A DNA stretch of 64,000 nucleotides from Paramecium tetraurelia (Eukaryota; Ciliophora; Oligohymenophorea; Peniculida; Parameciidae). Where the stretch lies: positions 248,001 through 312,000 of the forward strand of contig NW_001799100.1 in assembly GCF_000165425.1 (NCBI RefSeq), read 5' to 3'. Shown here in pieces: positions 51,398 to 64,000 of the stretch; within the stretch, counting starts at the first letter, position 1, and each line of letters starts with the position of its first letter. The notes below the pieces were generated by a model. That model worked only from the letters and a program-made list of their open reading frames with translations. It searched no databases and was not told the origin of the DNA. Both the position numbers and the translations under genes were made by a program.

Positions 51398-52908
51398 TCA
51401 AACACTCATTTATCTTTTTTTTGTTTCCATAATTTTAATAAAATCTAATTATTATCTTAATTAATATCCTCTAATCTTCTCCCATTTAATGAACTTCTCC
51501 TTAGGAATATATAAATAAGGGTCCTCCAAACAAGATTTGGCACTCAATCTGAAAATCGAATTCGGATTCATCATTCTACAAATTAATCTTCTTAATTTAA
51601 TAGAATAGAAATCTACTCAATGTAATTTAAGATAAATACCAGATCCAAAATCATTGACAGTCAGTCCTTATCTCAATTTCAGCCATCTCTCCCCACATGT
51701 AGGAAGACTTTCCCCAATCATAATTTCATAAATTGAAGCGCCAAGTGAGAAGATATCTGATTTACTTAAATCAGATTAGGCTGTTAACTAAAATTCTAAA
51801 ATACTATATACATTTGATAAAATTTCAGGAGCTAAATATCGAGAATCTCCTTCATTAATATCTTCTCCTTTTTTTAATTAGGTTAATCTGGATAGCCCTA
51901 GATCAGCTAGTTTATAGCAGCCTTCTGCCTTGCTATATAAGATGTTATCAGGTTTGACATCGAAATGTGTGATCGATTGCTCATGGAGAAATTTCAAGCC
52001 CTATAAGATATCCTTCAAAATCTTCTTAACTTCAAATTCTTCAAGATTTTGGTTTTGTTCTCTTCTTGTTTCCTAATGGATGAAAATAAAGATTACTTAA
52101 AAAGAAGTGACATTGAAATCACAATACTCCATTTATAAGTAGTAATAACATCTTTCATTCCAAGCAGTATAATATCGTATGATGTTTTTACACCTTCCCT
52201 TAGCTGTCAAATAGGCAAGTGCTTGTGCTTCATTAAGTGATTCTGCTGCATCATATGACTTGCCACATCCTTGAAGTTTAACGCATTTAATAGCATAAAT
52301 TTATTTATCAATATTATTTCTGCATTTGTAGACAGTACCAAAATTTCCATTGCCTATCACTGCCAATTAAGTATATTCATTATAATATCTAGATCTCTCA
52401 AAAGTAGGACTCTCTTCTTCTGATTAATCTTCGATATCCATAGCCCAGGCACTTGTCTAAATACTCTTTATTGCACTCTTTCAGTTAAAATATAATATTA
52501 CTTTCTTCTTCTTTGGTGTGGCAGTACCTTGTTTTTAAGCAGTTAATTCTTTATGCGATTTTGTTCCTTTGTTTTTTGGAGTGCTTGGAGGACTTTGATG
52601 GATTTAATCTAATGTCATTTGGTTTTAAAATCTTTGAACCAAGGATGTTCCGATGCAATCATTTTCAGAAGTGCTTGGAGTAATATGTGAATGATGATGC
52701 TTTTATTTGATTGGTGTTTAAGTCTTGATAGGACTAATTATTTATTGATATAGCTCTACATAATCTAGAATTTGAATTATTTTTTTCCTGAATTATTGAA
52801 TTGCTGTATTTGATCGTCAATAATTACTTTCTTACACAATTCTGGTTCCATTTACTATTTTTCAGGAGTGCTAAATAAATTTCTTGCAAGAGGAGATTAA
52901 AAATTCAT
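51398..52908 (-). CDS. Wee1/Myt1-type inhibitory kinase
   Basis: A 462-residue kinase. The N-terminal ~160 residues are disordered with many SP/TP pairs (STPEKQ, ISPIKTQTPIK, QSPPSTPKN), likely CDK sites. The kinase domain has the loop VIGNGNFGTVYKC, YAIKCVKLQG, the catalytic loop THFDVKPDNILYS and DLGLSR in place of DFG, as in Wee1 kinases, and EGDSRYLAPEIL. Wee1 phosphorylates CDK1 on the glycine-loop tyrosine and delays mitosis. Five introns (24-26 nt) are inferred; one ends GAG and its removal takes out an in-frame TGA before VDFYSIKLRRLICRMM. Coding length is then a whole number of codons. Confidence 0.88.
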
Positions 52909-53518
52909 TTCCGATTTGAATTTGAAAAATGCTACTTTTTATAATTAATTAATTTATGCTATACTAATTACAATATAATTTTTATTTATATTTATATTTC
53001 AATATCTCATGAAGTGAATATTCATTAGGATTTCAAATATGAAACAATTGAATTTATAGATGTTTAAAATATATTGTCATTTTTTTATTCTAAGTTTAGA
53101 GTTTAATATTTGCAAGAAGAAGCTTTATTTATAATACTGTAAAATATATCAACAATCTAGAATCGGAGGGAGTGGATGGGATATAATAGGGTCTATGATT
53201 ATCTGAATAATTAATAATTATTAAACTAATTGTATCATTGTTTATTGAATATAATCAATTTAAAAATATTATACTTCATGTTAATTAATTGTTGCAAGCC
53301 TCAATTTTAAATCTATAAAGAGCCATAATTCAGTAAAGAATCAAATCCTTTACTTTCATTTGGTTATGCTTGCCTAAATTGATTAAATTTAGCAATTGTT
53401 TCAATTTTTCGAAATTGCAAGAATTTTATATGAGTGATCGTTCTGTTCAATGTAGAAATAGCTTCTTTATAGAGCCCAAATAAATTTTTAATATTATTAA
53501 AATTCTAAATAAAAATTA
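52909..53518. other. Divergent intergenic region
   Basis: About 610 bp between the divergent starts of the Wee1-type kinase and a coiled-coil gene. No recognisable element; a slightly G-rich patch lies near 53164-53193. Confidence 0.4.
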
Positions 53519-54379
53519 ATGAATCGTTAAACAAACTAACCTTCTCACAATTCCTCGACACAACTATACTATTCCTAGTATTTAAAGTAATAATAAGTGA
53601 GTCCAATTGTAGAAAGATTTGTTGGGGATGAAGTTTAAGAGCTTAGAAAATAAGTTGAACAACTCACCAAATAATTAGAATTCAAAGAATAAATGATAAG
53701 TGAAATGAGAGCTCATTAAAAAATATTGATGAATAGATTATCTGAACCAACCCATTATTAAAAAGACAACGTAGTAGAAAAAATAAAGGAATTTGAGATG
53801 CAATTAAAAGAAAAAGAAGTTTAATTTCAAAATTAATTAATTGAAAACAGCTTGCTTGTGAAAGAAAACCAGAGTCTAAAGTAAGAGATCACTCGTTTGG
53901 AAAGCTTAATCAAAGACCCTTCAATATCAAAGTTCGTTAATTCAATAGTGGATCTTGTAATACAGTGTCATCCCTAAAATTATTTTCCAAATTCGAAACC
54001 CGAATTGCGAGAGTGTTGGAGGTGGTTGAAAAAGATTCTCAATGATTACATAAAACTAAAGCAAAGCATGCATTGATTATTTTATTAAAATTATGAATAT
54101 AGATGGACTTGAAACAATAGTGAATTTCTCAATCAAGAAGTTAGGCAATTGTTGAGAGAACAAAGAACTTAAACAATTGCTTAAACTCAATTAACTAGCC
54201 ATTAAAATCTCAAGAGAACACACAATAATATCTGTCTTGTTGAAGTCTGCTTAAAGGTCAGCACAATCAAAAATTCTAAATTGAATTATCAATTAAAGAA
54301 GATGCTAAATACTACAAAAGAATTGCTTGGTTACTTGGTTTCTAATTATTATACTAAAACAACACCTTTACTTTCTTGA
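53519..54379 (+). CDS. Coiled-coil protein with in-frame TGA codons
   Basis: ATG 53519 opens MNRQTNQPSHNSSTQL, then a coiled coil (EVQELRKQVEQLTKQLEF, EKIKEFEMQLKEKEVQFQ) and a more globular part (KFVNSIVDLVIQCHPQN, ELRECWRWLKKILNDY). A TGA falls at 54074-54076 after KLKQSMH and a second at 54110-54112, yet the same frame stays protein-like through and beyond them (LFYQNYEYR; NNSEFLNQEVRQLLREQ) to TGA 54377-54379. No GT..AG intron can remove both, because no GT lies just upstream. Either the protein ends at 54076 (~185 residues) or the gene is broken or mis-sequenced at Trp codons (TGG to TGA). No family recognised. Confidence 0.5.
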
Positions 54380-54511
54380 TTATAGATAAAACATAAAGAG
54401 AAAAAGCAGAAGTGTATAAACATCTTAAACTTTAAATGAGACTGTTATTTTTTATTAATAAGCCATAAAATTTAATTAAAGTATCTTTGATTACAAAAAC
54501 TACAGTGAAAT

Positions 54512-54853
54512 ATGACCTTAAATGATGAAAAATTTAATCATTATTTTCAGTCTTTTTTGAATTTTTCGCTAAAGTGTGTTGATTAGGGAATTATTGAATA
54601 AGTATTAAGTAACAATAATGAATCTTTAATTTAAGAAGATTAACTACAATTATTGTAGCAATTTCAAGTTTACTCATCTAATTGTATCTTAAATTTAGAA
54701 CTCAGTTTTGGAGAATCATCAAAAATTTAAAAGTAATTAGATAAAGAAAATGAGTATTAATAATTTACAGAAATTTAAGGATCGAATAATTTATTATCAA
54801 CATTTAATATTAACATATCGCAGATGAAAACCGAAAGTTTTCTAATAAATTGA
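54512..54853 (+). CDS. Unknown small protein, possibly longer
   Basis: ATG 54512 opens MTLNDEKFNHYFQSFLNFSL and the frame runs 113 residues to TGA 54851-54853. It is Gln/Asn/Leu-rich with helical character (EDQLQLLQQFQVYSS). After the TGA the same frame remains protein-like (ISKHCLVNLNERIDEDYE, NGWIIGKKCRVF) until about 54950, near the 3' end of NOP58 on the other strand. So the real gene may extend past this TGA, as in the gene just upstream. It may also be a later exon of that gene. No family recognised. Confidence 0.45.
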
Positions 54854-54972
54854 ATATCTAAGCATTGTTTAGTAAATCTTAATGAAAGAATAGATGAGGA
54901 CTATGAAGCAGTTAATGGATGGATAATAGGCAAGAAATGTAGAGTTTTTTATATTTTATACATAATGTACTT

Positions 54973-56458
54973 TCATTACTATTTCACCTTCTTGAATTTT
55001 GAGTTTTATGCTAAATCTTATGGTGCTTATCTTTTATCTTCGTCCTTTTTAGAATTTCTACATCCAGGTAGCTCCTTAAGGTTAAAAGTCTGCTTCTTCT
55101 TAATATTAAGCTTAATTGGAAACTGGCTTAGCTTTTCCTCTTTATGGTGCTTTCACATCTCTATAGTTTACACCTTCCTCCAATTAATGAACTCTCTTTT
55201 CCAAGAATGCTTTGTTGGTGACTCCAAATTCAGCATCTTATCCCTCACCTAGAATACATCAATTATTGAATATACCTAAGGCATCATATCTGATACACAA
55301 GGCAGTTTTGGCAGCTAGGGTTCTGGAGACTTTACCTTTTAATTTAGCAGGGGCACTTCCAACCAAACTGGCTTAGAAGATCAAACCATATTTTGGTGTG
55401 TTATGTTTGGTTCTGATGGCTTTGAACAATGCCTTCTCTGCACCTAAGATTTAAACTGTAGAGGCTGGATATTTAGCTAGATTAACCAGAGATCCAGCAT
55501 GTGATATCAATCTTGCTCCTACTAATTCTCCAACCATGGTGGTAAGATTTGGGGCAATAGCTTACATTCTATTTTTCAGATATTCCGATAATTAGGCTCT
55601 GTAATCGGTCAATTCAATGACTTAGTCAGCCAAACAAAGAATGAATTTTTCATCTTCAAGTGTGATTTCAGTACCAAAAGACACTTCTGCAGCCTATTTG
55701 ACATCTGCCTCTAGATTGTCTGGTAAAATGCCAGAAAGATCAGTCTAGCTTGTCTTGATTCTCATACCAATGGCTTTAACAACCTTAGCATATATGAGGT
55801 TATCTGTCTGATGATTTTTCCTAATTCTGGGAAATGCCATCCGAACCATTCTCTCAGTCTCATCATGTAATTATTAATTTCTTTGTCTAAATCATCAAGA
55901 AGAGCGATGGCTTGGATGATCATGGTGTCTACTTTTTCAGTTGAAAATTTAAGCTTGTATCTAGAGAGACCATGTGCCAAACCCAAGGTCATGTTTTTGA
56001 GTTCAGCTTCACTCAAACCCTCAATTAGATTGGTTAGTTGTGATTTGATGCCTCTAAACAATTACTCTGTCACTGGGGTTTAAATGCAACTCAATCCGAG
56101 CTAATCTTGAAGCTGTTTAGCTAGTTTTTTATCCTAAACTATATTAATATATAATCTATTGATACCTGCTATTTAATCTTGAACTTCCTATGAAATCACA
56201 TTCTTTTCCAAAAACTTACTGAGTTTTTTGGGTATCTTTCCATTGATGAGTTTACTAGTGGCAATGAGAGCTTCTTGGGTATCCTTGAATTGTTGGAAAG
56301 CAAAAGGGGTAATCCTAGGATGATGGGAAGGCTTACAATTTTTTGGCTTGCTTCTCATTTTGCAAGTAATCATAGATGTTCTCAATTTTGTTAAGTGTCT
56401 TAGTGTTAGCCACTTGGAAGAGGGCAAATCCTGCAGGAGTCTCGATTAATATTAACAT
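54973..56458 (-). CDS. NOP58: Box C/D snoRNP protein NOP58
   Basis: NOP58 is a core protein of nucleolar box C/D snoRNPs that guide rRNA 2'-O-methylation. The start [20 protein letters not shown], the coiled coil, and the NOP domain ([102 protein letters not shown]) fit NOP58 better than NOP56. The C-terminus is Lys-rich (KKDEDKRQAPQDL). Four introns (22, 27, 27 and 22 nt) are inferred. One base is missing or extra near 55804-55820, between ELGKII and [10 protein letters not shown]; the remainder of the coding length agrees with a single indel. Likely a sequence error. Confidence 0.94.
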
Positions 56459-56502
56459 ATTAAAATATTTATGAATCTCTGTCCATATATTAATAATTTA
56501 TT

Positions 56503-59500
56503 ATGGATAGTGACAATAATAAACGTTTCAATTTTGATCACCTTTCTCAAAGATAGCTTAAGAATAGACTCTACAAAAACATCAATCGATATGATCCTAC
56601 CGAACGAAAACTTACTTAACCACTCTCGAATGCATCAAACCCATATTTGATACCCAAAATTTCAAAATAGAGATTAGAACCAATTATATCACCTCAAGTC
56701 AATTTGGGTGTGACCATTTAATAAGGTAGAATTCTGCTTGATCAATCTGCATATCAATCTGGCAAAAGTATTTGTTGTCATTACTAACTCAAGACATTAG
56801 AAATGATACTTCTTTTGCCTATGATCACTCTAAAAAACCTAAGAACTTATCGCCCTTGGAACAAAGACTCTAAAGTGATTATGGAATGAGCATGTTGGAC
56901 GATGCATAAAACCCAAATTCATCAGTCAATGATTCTATCATAAATCTATTTCAATTCCCTGAGAGAAAGAAAGACACATCTATATTAAAAAAAGAATTAA
57001 AAAAATAAAAGAAGAAATAGCTACAGTAATCCTACTTGTCTCCTATGGATTTCATTTACCTCATTAAAACAGATCCTGAAATGGCTAATCAATTTTGTTA
57101 TTTGAATAAAAGAGATCATGCCTATGATTATGAAATCGTAGAGTTTGAGGATCGAAATGATAAAGAGTACATGACGATAAGTGCAAGAGGCATTACATAT
57201 TATCAAAACGAGGAGACTACTTTCCTAACCATTGAAGAATGGTAAAGAGAGGCCAATCTTCTTTTAAGACCTACAGGAAAATCGACTTTTTCAGAAAATA
57301 CAAGTTGTGGAAAAACTTCTTCTTATGGAAAAGACTCATGAGGAAGAAAATTTTAGCTAAAAATCAAGAATTGATGGGTTCCAATATGTTTTCAACAGAT
57401 AAACAATTAAGAATCACTTTGTTAGAAGTCAAAAGAATCTGTCAATAAATGGCATCTGACATCAGATTTCTAGATACCTCCACTGCAATCCCTTAAAATC
57501 TTGACAATTTCAAGATTATACAAGATAAACACCTTATGTCCAAAATGGACAAATAATTTGACACTTATGAAAAACAGATTTAATCAGTCATAATTGAATG
57601 TTGCCAAAAATCCTTAATAAATTACAAGGAAACCCACCGCATCTCATTATAAGAGGATGATAATGAGGAAAGAGCCCCTCTATTAGTAGGGGATGAGTCT
57701 GGGAAAGAGATGCCGTTTACAACTGAAGCTACTATCAGAACTCATTATAAAAGATTAAAAAAATTTGTTAAATATCTTGATTATGTTATTATGGATGCCA
57801 AATTACAAATGATGCAAAATTCAGTAGAACATATTGTCAAATAGATCAGAGACTTTAATGAATAATATCGACAGAATTTGGGAGGTAAAAGGAAAGGTTA
57901 TTATGGAAAGGGTTAACCATAGTGTTGGATAATTGTTGAAGCAGTTGGTAAAGGAGACAATATACTTTTTAATCCTTAAAGGGAATAACTTTTCAAATTG
58001 TTTGAAAATTTAGTCAGCAATAGTGTAATACGCATAACCAATAGACACAAGGAAATGTTGTCAATGCCAGATTTATAGTAATATTTACATGATGATGGGA
58101 ATCAATAATTGGAGAAGGTTGATGTTAAGTCAATCCTTAATGGAAGCGAAAACTTTCAGAACCTTTGTGGTTAAATGAGGAGAGAATTAGAGGTAGCATT
58201 TGATCATCTTGAATAGTATGCTAACAAATTGAAACCCTTTTTGTAATGGTATGTTGAGAACACTGGAGTTAACATTGAGAACTAGTTCACAGATAAGGAT
58301 GTGGATGAATATCGAAATGCCATTAATAGATACAAAAAGCAGGATCAACTATTTCAAGATATGGAACCTACTTAGGAGATTGGTGTGATTCTATTTGATA
58401 ATCACAAGTTAAAGGCAAAGATTAAATGCAGTGCTATGCATTGCATTGTAGAATTACAAAGGTTTATACCAGATTACATGTATAAGAAAGCTATACTGTT
58501 TACAAAGAAAACTGCTCAATTATATTCTACAATTGCCATATCTCCAATTACAGTTGAGTAATTTGTAAATTATATGGATGCTGTGAATGTAATTAATAAT
58601 TAATTCGAAGATTTGAGTAATACCTCATAAGAAGTCACCTCAATGGCTTTATTAATGGATGAATTGAAGATTAAGATCTAGGATGTGCATAAACAAAAAT
58701 TCGCTGAATGCATTTAATAGGTGAGTCAATTACGTAAAAAGGTAGATGATGCGATGGTAAATTATGATTAAAACTTAAATAAATTTAGAAAGGATATGGA
58801 AAGGATGATACCTTAGGTGGATAATACAGTCAAGGATTTAAATGAAAGAGTTTCAGAATAACCATTGAGTTCTTTGACTGCCGATCTAAATGATATGATT
58901 ACATTTGTGATTGGCATTAGAAAATAAGTGGACGAATTAAAGATTCATGCTTAGAAATTAAATGATTATTAAATTGCATTAAATCTGGAGTATACGCCCT
59001 TTGAAAAATTAGAAATATTTAATAATGAATTTACACTTCTGGAAAGATTGTGGTGTGGTAGAAATGAATGGGTTCAGAATTACTCTTTTTGGTTGAAATA
59101 ACATTACACTGAAATCGATTTAGATGAAATGAATAATGTAATGGAAAAACTATAGAAGACTGCTAATATGTGTGCCAAAGAATTAGACAAAAATGAAGTA
59201 GCAAGAGTTTTCAAGTCTGATATCGAAGCATTCAAAGGCGTGTATTAAGTACTTTAAGCATTAAAAGATCCAGCAATCTCAGATAAGCAATGGAATTAAA
59301 TCAGATCATTGATTCTTGAGAATTAACTAGTGTTCAAAGAACCCATTTTAGAACCATTCACTCCTTTGGATGATCCAAAGTATGATGTTTAATGGATTAC
59401 GAAGGTTGGCTTAGATTAAGTAAAAGACAAGTTGAGTGAAATTGCTTTGAGGGCAGCTAAGGAAATCGAATTAGTTAAAATGCTAGAATAAGTTGAATCA

Positions 59501-62500
59501 ATTTGGAGATAAGCAGTAATCACTGTTTAACCGTATAGGGAATCTAAGGATATCTTTATATTAGGAAATAATCAAGATTTGATTTCTAAAATTGATGACA
59601 CTCTTTTAACTGTTTATAATATTTTGGCTTCTCGATTTGTTGAAGGTATACGATCTGAAAGTAGAGAGGTAACAATCTTTGTTAAGATACTTTCAGGAAA
59701 TTGTTTGATGAATGGATGATTCATTAAAGAAACTGGCTTTATTTGGAACCTATTCTGAATTCCCCTTATAGTGCTAAGAATTTAGTTAAAGAGTCTAAAA
59801 TATTTCAATAAGCTGATGTATTGTGGAAGAAGTTAATGAGAACTGTTAGAGATAGTTGTCTAGCTAAAAGATGGGCAGATGATTATTTAAATAGATAATA
59901 TTTTAATTAATTAAGGTAAAATAATAATAATTTTGATGTTATTTAAAAGGCTTTGGATGAGTTTTTAGAGAAGAAAAGAGACGCTTTTTAAAGATTTTAT
60001 TTTTTATCTAATGATGAACTCTTAGATATATTGTCAAATGCAAAAAATGTTTAATCCATTTAGCCTTACTTGAGAAAGTGCTTTGAAAATTTGGTCAAGA
60101 TTTAATTTGATTAATCAGAAAATGCTATAGGAATGATATCTGCTGAAGGTGAGATTGCAGTGCTTAAGGGATATACAGCTAGAGGAGAGGTAGAAGATTG
60201 GTTTAAGGCTTTGGAGGATAAAATGAAGAGCTCACTAAATGGAGTAATGAGATAGTCTCTTATTAAATATCAATTAGAAGATACGTAGAGAAGGGATTGG
60301 GTATTTGAATTCCCCTTATAAATAATAATCACTATTGATTCCATATTTTGGACTAAAATTACTGAAGAGAATTATTTATAGGCAAATGCAGAGGGAGATT
60401 TGGATGACTGGTATGATGCTAATGTAACTATGCTTGATGAATTGACATAATTAATAAGAGGAAACTTGAATGAATTGTAAAGAAGAACTCTTTTGGCCTT
60501 GGTCACCTAGGATGTTCATTTTAGAGATATAGTTGATAACATGAGAAATGAATCTGTTGAAGGCATTTTGGATTTCAAGTGGCAACAATAGTTGAGATTC
60601 TATCATGATGAAGAAAGTGTACTAGGAAGATAAGCAAATGCAAAAATTATGTATGGTTATGAGTATTTGGGGTCTACAACAAGATTAATTATTACTCCCT
60701 TAACTGATAGATGTTGGATGACTATCACAGGAGCTTTTGGACTCAAATTAGGAGCAGCTCCATATGGACCATCTGCAACTGGAAAAACAGAATCATGTAA
60801 AGATTTAGCTAAAGCATTGGGTAGATATTGTATAGTGTTCAATTGTTCAGATTAGATTACAGCTAAATTGATAGAAAAACTATTTGCAGGATTGGCATAT
60901 TGTGGAGCTTGGGTTTGTTTAGACGAATTTAATAGAATCAATATTGAAGTATTATCAGTTATAGCATAGTAAGTTTAAACTATAAGAGAAGCTCTGTTAG
61001 AATATAAAATGAATTTTTATTTCTTTGGTAAAAATATATAATTGAATCCTGATTTGGGTATATTACTTACGAGGAATCCAGGCTATGATGGTAGAACAGA
61101 GTTACCTGATAATTTGAAAGTACTTTTTAGACCAGTAGCTATGATGGTTCCAGATTATAGGTTAATTTCAGAAATTATGTTGTTTGCTGAAGGATTTTCA
61201 AATTCCAAAGATTTATCAAGGAAGATGATTAAATTGTATCAATTAAGTTCAGAATAACTGAGTTAGTAAAATCACTATGATTTTGGTATGAGAGTAATCA
61301 AATCAATATTAGTTATGGCTGGATCATTAAAACGAGCAGATTTAAATATCAATGAAGATATTCTATTAGTTAAAGCGATGAGGGATAGCAATTTACCTAA
61401 ATTTTTATCTCATGATATACCTCTATTTAATGCTATATTGAATGATTTATTTCCAGGAATAACAATACCAGTGGATCAAAATGATGAATTAGAAACAACA
61501 ATAAAAAATGTTATAGAGCTTAACAATCTATAATAATAAGATACTTTCATAGAGAAGGTTTTATAGTTTCATGAAACCTTGAAAGTGAGATTTGGAGTTG
61601 TGTTGGTTGGAGTTACAATGGGTGGTAAATCTTAGGTTCAAAATGTTCTTAGGGAATCTTATGCTAGATTATATGAGCAACACTCATATGCAGAAGTTGA
61701 GAATCCAAAAATGTACTAGAAGGTTTAGCATTAAATCTTGAATCCGAAAGCTATAACTATAGAAGAATTATATGGTTAATTTGATATGATAACTTAATAA
61801 TGGACCGATGGTTTAGCATCTCATATAATTAGAGGATAAGCATCTTTAGAAACGGAAGATATGAAATGGGTTGTGTTTGATGGGCCTGTTGATGCCATAT
61901 GGGCTGAAAATTTGAATACAGTGTTAGATGACTCGATGACCTTGTGTTTAAGTAATGGAGAGAGAATCAAGCTGAATGCTTAGATGAGAATGATCTTCGA
62001 AGTTTTAGATTTAAATACTGCATCTCCTGCAACTATAAGTAGATGTGGTATAGTGTACATAGATGATTAGGTCTTAGGATATGAACCTATTGTATTAACT
62101 GAAGCAATGTCCCTTATTGACATTCTAACCAGTGATATAATAGATCATTTGTTAGTGTAAATTAAGGTTTCATTTAGTAAATCAATTAGTTAAGTAATTA
62201 AACATTGTAAATAATTAATCCCTGTTCATGAAACATAAATGGCAGTTGGATTAATTAAGATTATAAGAATGGTTATTCAATATTATAATCAACAATTAAA
62301 CTGCAATTTAAGAGATGAAATTTCAAAAAAACATTTAGAAAAGCTTTTCGTATGGGTATATGCGTGGTCGGTTGGTGCTACATTAGTATCTGATGATTAT
62401 TCAAAATTCGAGGGTATCGTAAATGATACTTTCTCAGTTGATATTTTACCTAGAGGATCTCTGTTGTCTTGCTTAGTTAAAATTACTAGAGTTGATGGAA

Positions 62501-64000
62501 TAGTTGAGATTCATTATACTTAATGGAGTGACAATGTTCCACAATTTCAATATGTGAAAGGTATGAGTTACTTTGACATGATTGTGGAAACTCCAGAAAC
62601 GGTGGCTTATGGTTGGTTTTTGGAATAAGCCATATCTACAAATTGTCCTATTTTTATAACTGGAGTGACTGGAACAGGTAAGACTATTATAATAAATTCT
62701 TCTATTCAAAATTTAAGGGATGGAGGATTGATCGCTTTGATGCAGATGACCTTCTCAGCCAAAACATCTAGTTAAACTACTTAGTTAAGCATCGAACAAA
62801 AATTGCAAGCTTATCGTAAGAAAGGTAGATCTATTCTCATGCCTCCTCCTGGAAAGAAATTTGTAGTATTTATTGATGATGTCAATATGCCATCATAAGA
62901 GTAATATGGAGCCTAGCCCCCCATTGAATTATTAAGATAGTTTATAGATTATAAAGGAGTTTATGATAGAAGAACATTTAATTGGAAGAATGTAGATGAC
63001 ACTATTCTAATTTGTGCCTGTGGTCCACCTGGAGGAGGTAGATCTCCTTTATCAATTAGATTCACTCGTCATTTTGTTTTGTTGGCTTTACCTAATTCCA
63101 GCGATGAAACCTTATCCTGTATATTTAGTAGAATTTTAAAGGCTTACTTTAAAAATAATTATTTTAAAAACGAGATCATTGATTTGGGTGATAACTATTC
63201 AATTGTAAATGCTACACTCTCCATGTACTAAGAAATATAGAAGACACTATTGCCTACGCCCGAAAAGTCCCATTATGTGTTCAATTTAAGGGATGTCAGC
63301 AAAATCATATAAGGGATACTGCAAGCTAAACCTTTGGTTTATCTAAAGTGTGATCAAATAATTAGATTGTGGGCACATGAGACATGTCGTGTTTTTATGG
63401 ATAGATTAATTAATTAGTAGGATTAAGATTGGTTTAAAGAGAACTTAGTTAAAAACATATTCTTATTTTTTAAGACTGAATACAAGGTCAATGAATTATT
63501 TGATTCATAACGACCTTTTATGTTTGCTGATTTTTAGAAAAAAGTAGAATTATAAGATCGCATTTATGAAGAAGTCAAAGATTACAATTAACTTGTCAAG
63601 GTTATCAATGAATATATGATTGGATAAACCAAACTGAATTTAGTACTCTTTAAGGATGCAATTCAAAATTTAACAAGAATTAACAGAGTGTTAAGATAAC
63701 AAAGAGGACATTATATGTTAGTAGGAGTTGGAGGTTCAGGTAAGAAATCCTTAATATAACTGGGAGCTGTATTAGCTGGATGTAAAGTTGAAACAATTGA
63801 ATGCAAGAGAAATTATGGAAAAAAAGAGTTTAAGGAATTTTTATTTAGGATGATGTGTGCTGTTGGAATCGATAATAAATAAATTGCTTTTGCTTTTACA
63901 GAAACATAAGTTCTTTAAGAAGGATTCTTAGAGGATATCAATAGTCTCCTCAATTCTGGTGAGGTACCAAACATGTTGAAGAAAGAAGATTTGGAGTTGA
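56503..64000 (+). CDS. Axonemal inner-arm dynein heavy chain, N-terminal ~2,490 residues (3' end outside window)
   Basis: A microtubule motor of the ciliary inner arms. After an Asn/Ser-rich start comes the stem ([39 protein letters not shown]), then the linker and the AAA+ ring. Walker A of AAA1 is [10 protein letters not shown] (60766-60795) and Walker B is [28 protein letters not shown] is typical. AAA2 has [12 protein letters not shown]3 [10 protein letters not shown] (about 62662-62691) and AAA4 [10 protein letters not shown] (63724-63753). The short stem fits single-headed inner-arm types (DNAH3/7/12-like). A 26-nt intron lies at 56768-56793. The frame breaks once in a T run at 57262-57265, and again between [14 protein letters not shown] and [13 protein letters not shown] (59650-59715). 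The gene is open at base 64000. Its ATG is 44 bp from that of NOP58. Confidence 0.95.

Noticed and set aside
54050-54120. A retained internal eliminated sequence (TA-bounded) explaining the TGAs
   Set aside because: No TA-bounded segment with the usual TAYAG-like ends was found that would restore the frame.
59650-59692. A 41-nt intron joining ASRFVE to [10 protein letters not shown] in the dynein gene
   Set aside because: It keeps frame but would delete about 14 residues that fit the family spacing, so sequence indels are a better explanation.

Overview
The window reads as somatic (macronuclear) DNA of a ciliate of the Paramecium type. It is very AT-rich. Conserved proteins read through only if TAA and TAG are glutamine and TGA is the sole stop. 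Genes are packed with short gaps and are cut by introns of about 19-30 nt, almost all starting GTA. Removing about 70 such introns by hand gives whole-codon proteins for most genes. The species cannot be told from the sequence. No tRNA, rRNA, telomere repeat, transposon, virus-like element or CRISPR array was seen.

Layout. 1-13.6 kb: tail of a coiled-coil protein, a Miro GTPase, a small probably myristoylated protein, an old-yellow-enzyme reductase, a secreted or GPI-type surface protein, the ciliary-tip protein CEP104, and a protein with a YqaJ-type nuclease domain. 14-20.7 kb: one giant coiled-coil gene. 21-30 kb: a 4-TM protein, a voltage-gated K+ channel, a mitochondrial processing peptidase-like (M16) protein and a CK1-type kinase. 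30-38.8 kb: a PEX14-N/LRR fusion, a mitotic cyclin, alpha-NAC, complex I NDUFS1, an unknown 638-aa protein, ribosomal protein eL13 and a small unknown. 40-53 kb: a cyclic-nucleotide-gated-type K+ channel, another 4-TM protein, a second CK1-type kinase, a DUSP ubiquitin protease, a phosphoserine aminotransferase-like protein without its catalytic lysine, a TFIIB-like protein, an NDUFA6-like LYR protein and a Wee1-type kinase. 53.5-64 kb: two poorly defined coding stretches, NOP58, and the first ~2,490 residues of an axonemal inner-arm dynein heavy chain running off the end.

The genes are ordinary housekeeping, ciliary, membrane-excitability and cell-cycle genes (cyclin and Wee1 act on the same CDK; NDUFS1 and NDUFA6 are both complex I; CEP104 and dynein are both ciliary). 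Order does not suggest operons or a dedicated gene cluster. Several conserved genes carry single-base frame breaks that look more like sequence errors than biology. I did not find a convincing new multi-gene system. The most unusual single items are the YqaJ nuclease protein, the PEX14-N/LRR fusion, the lysine-less PSAT, the tight CEP104/surface-protein overlap and the variable base before the intron 3' AG.
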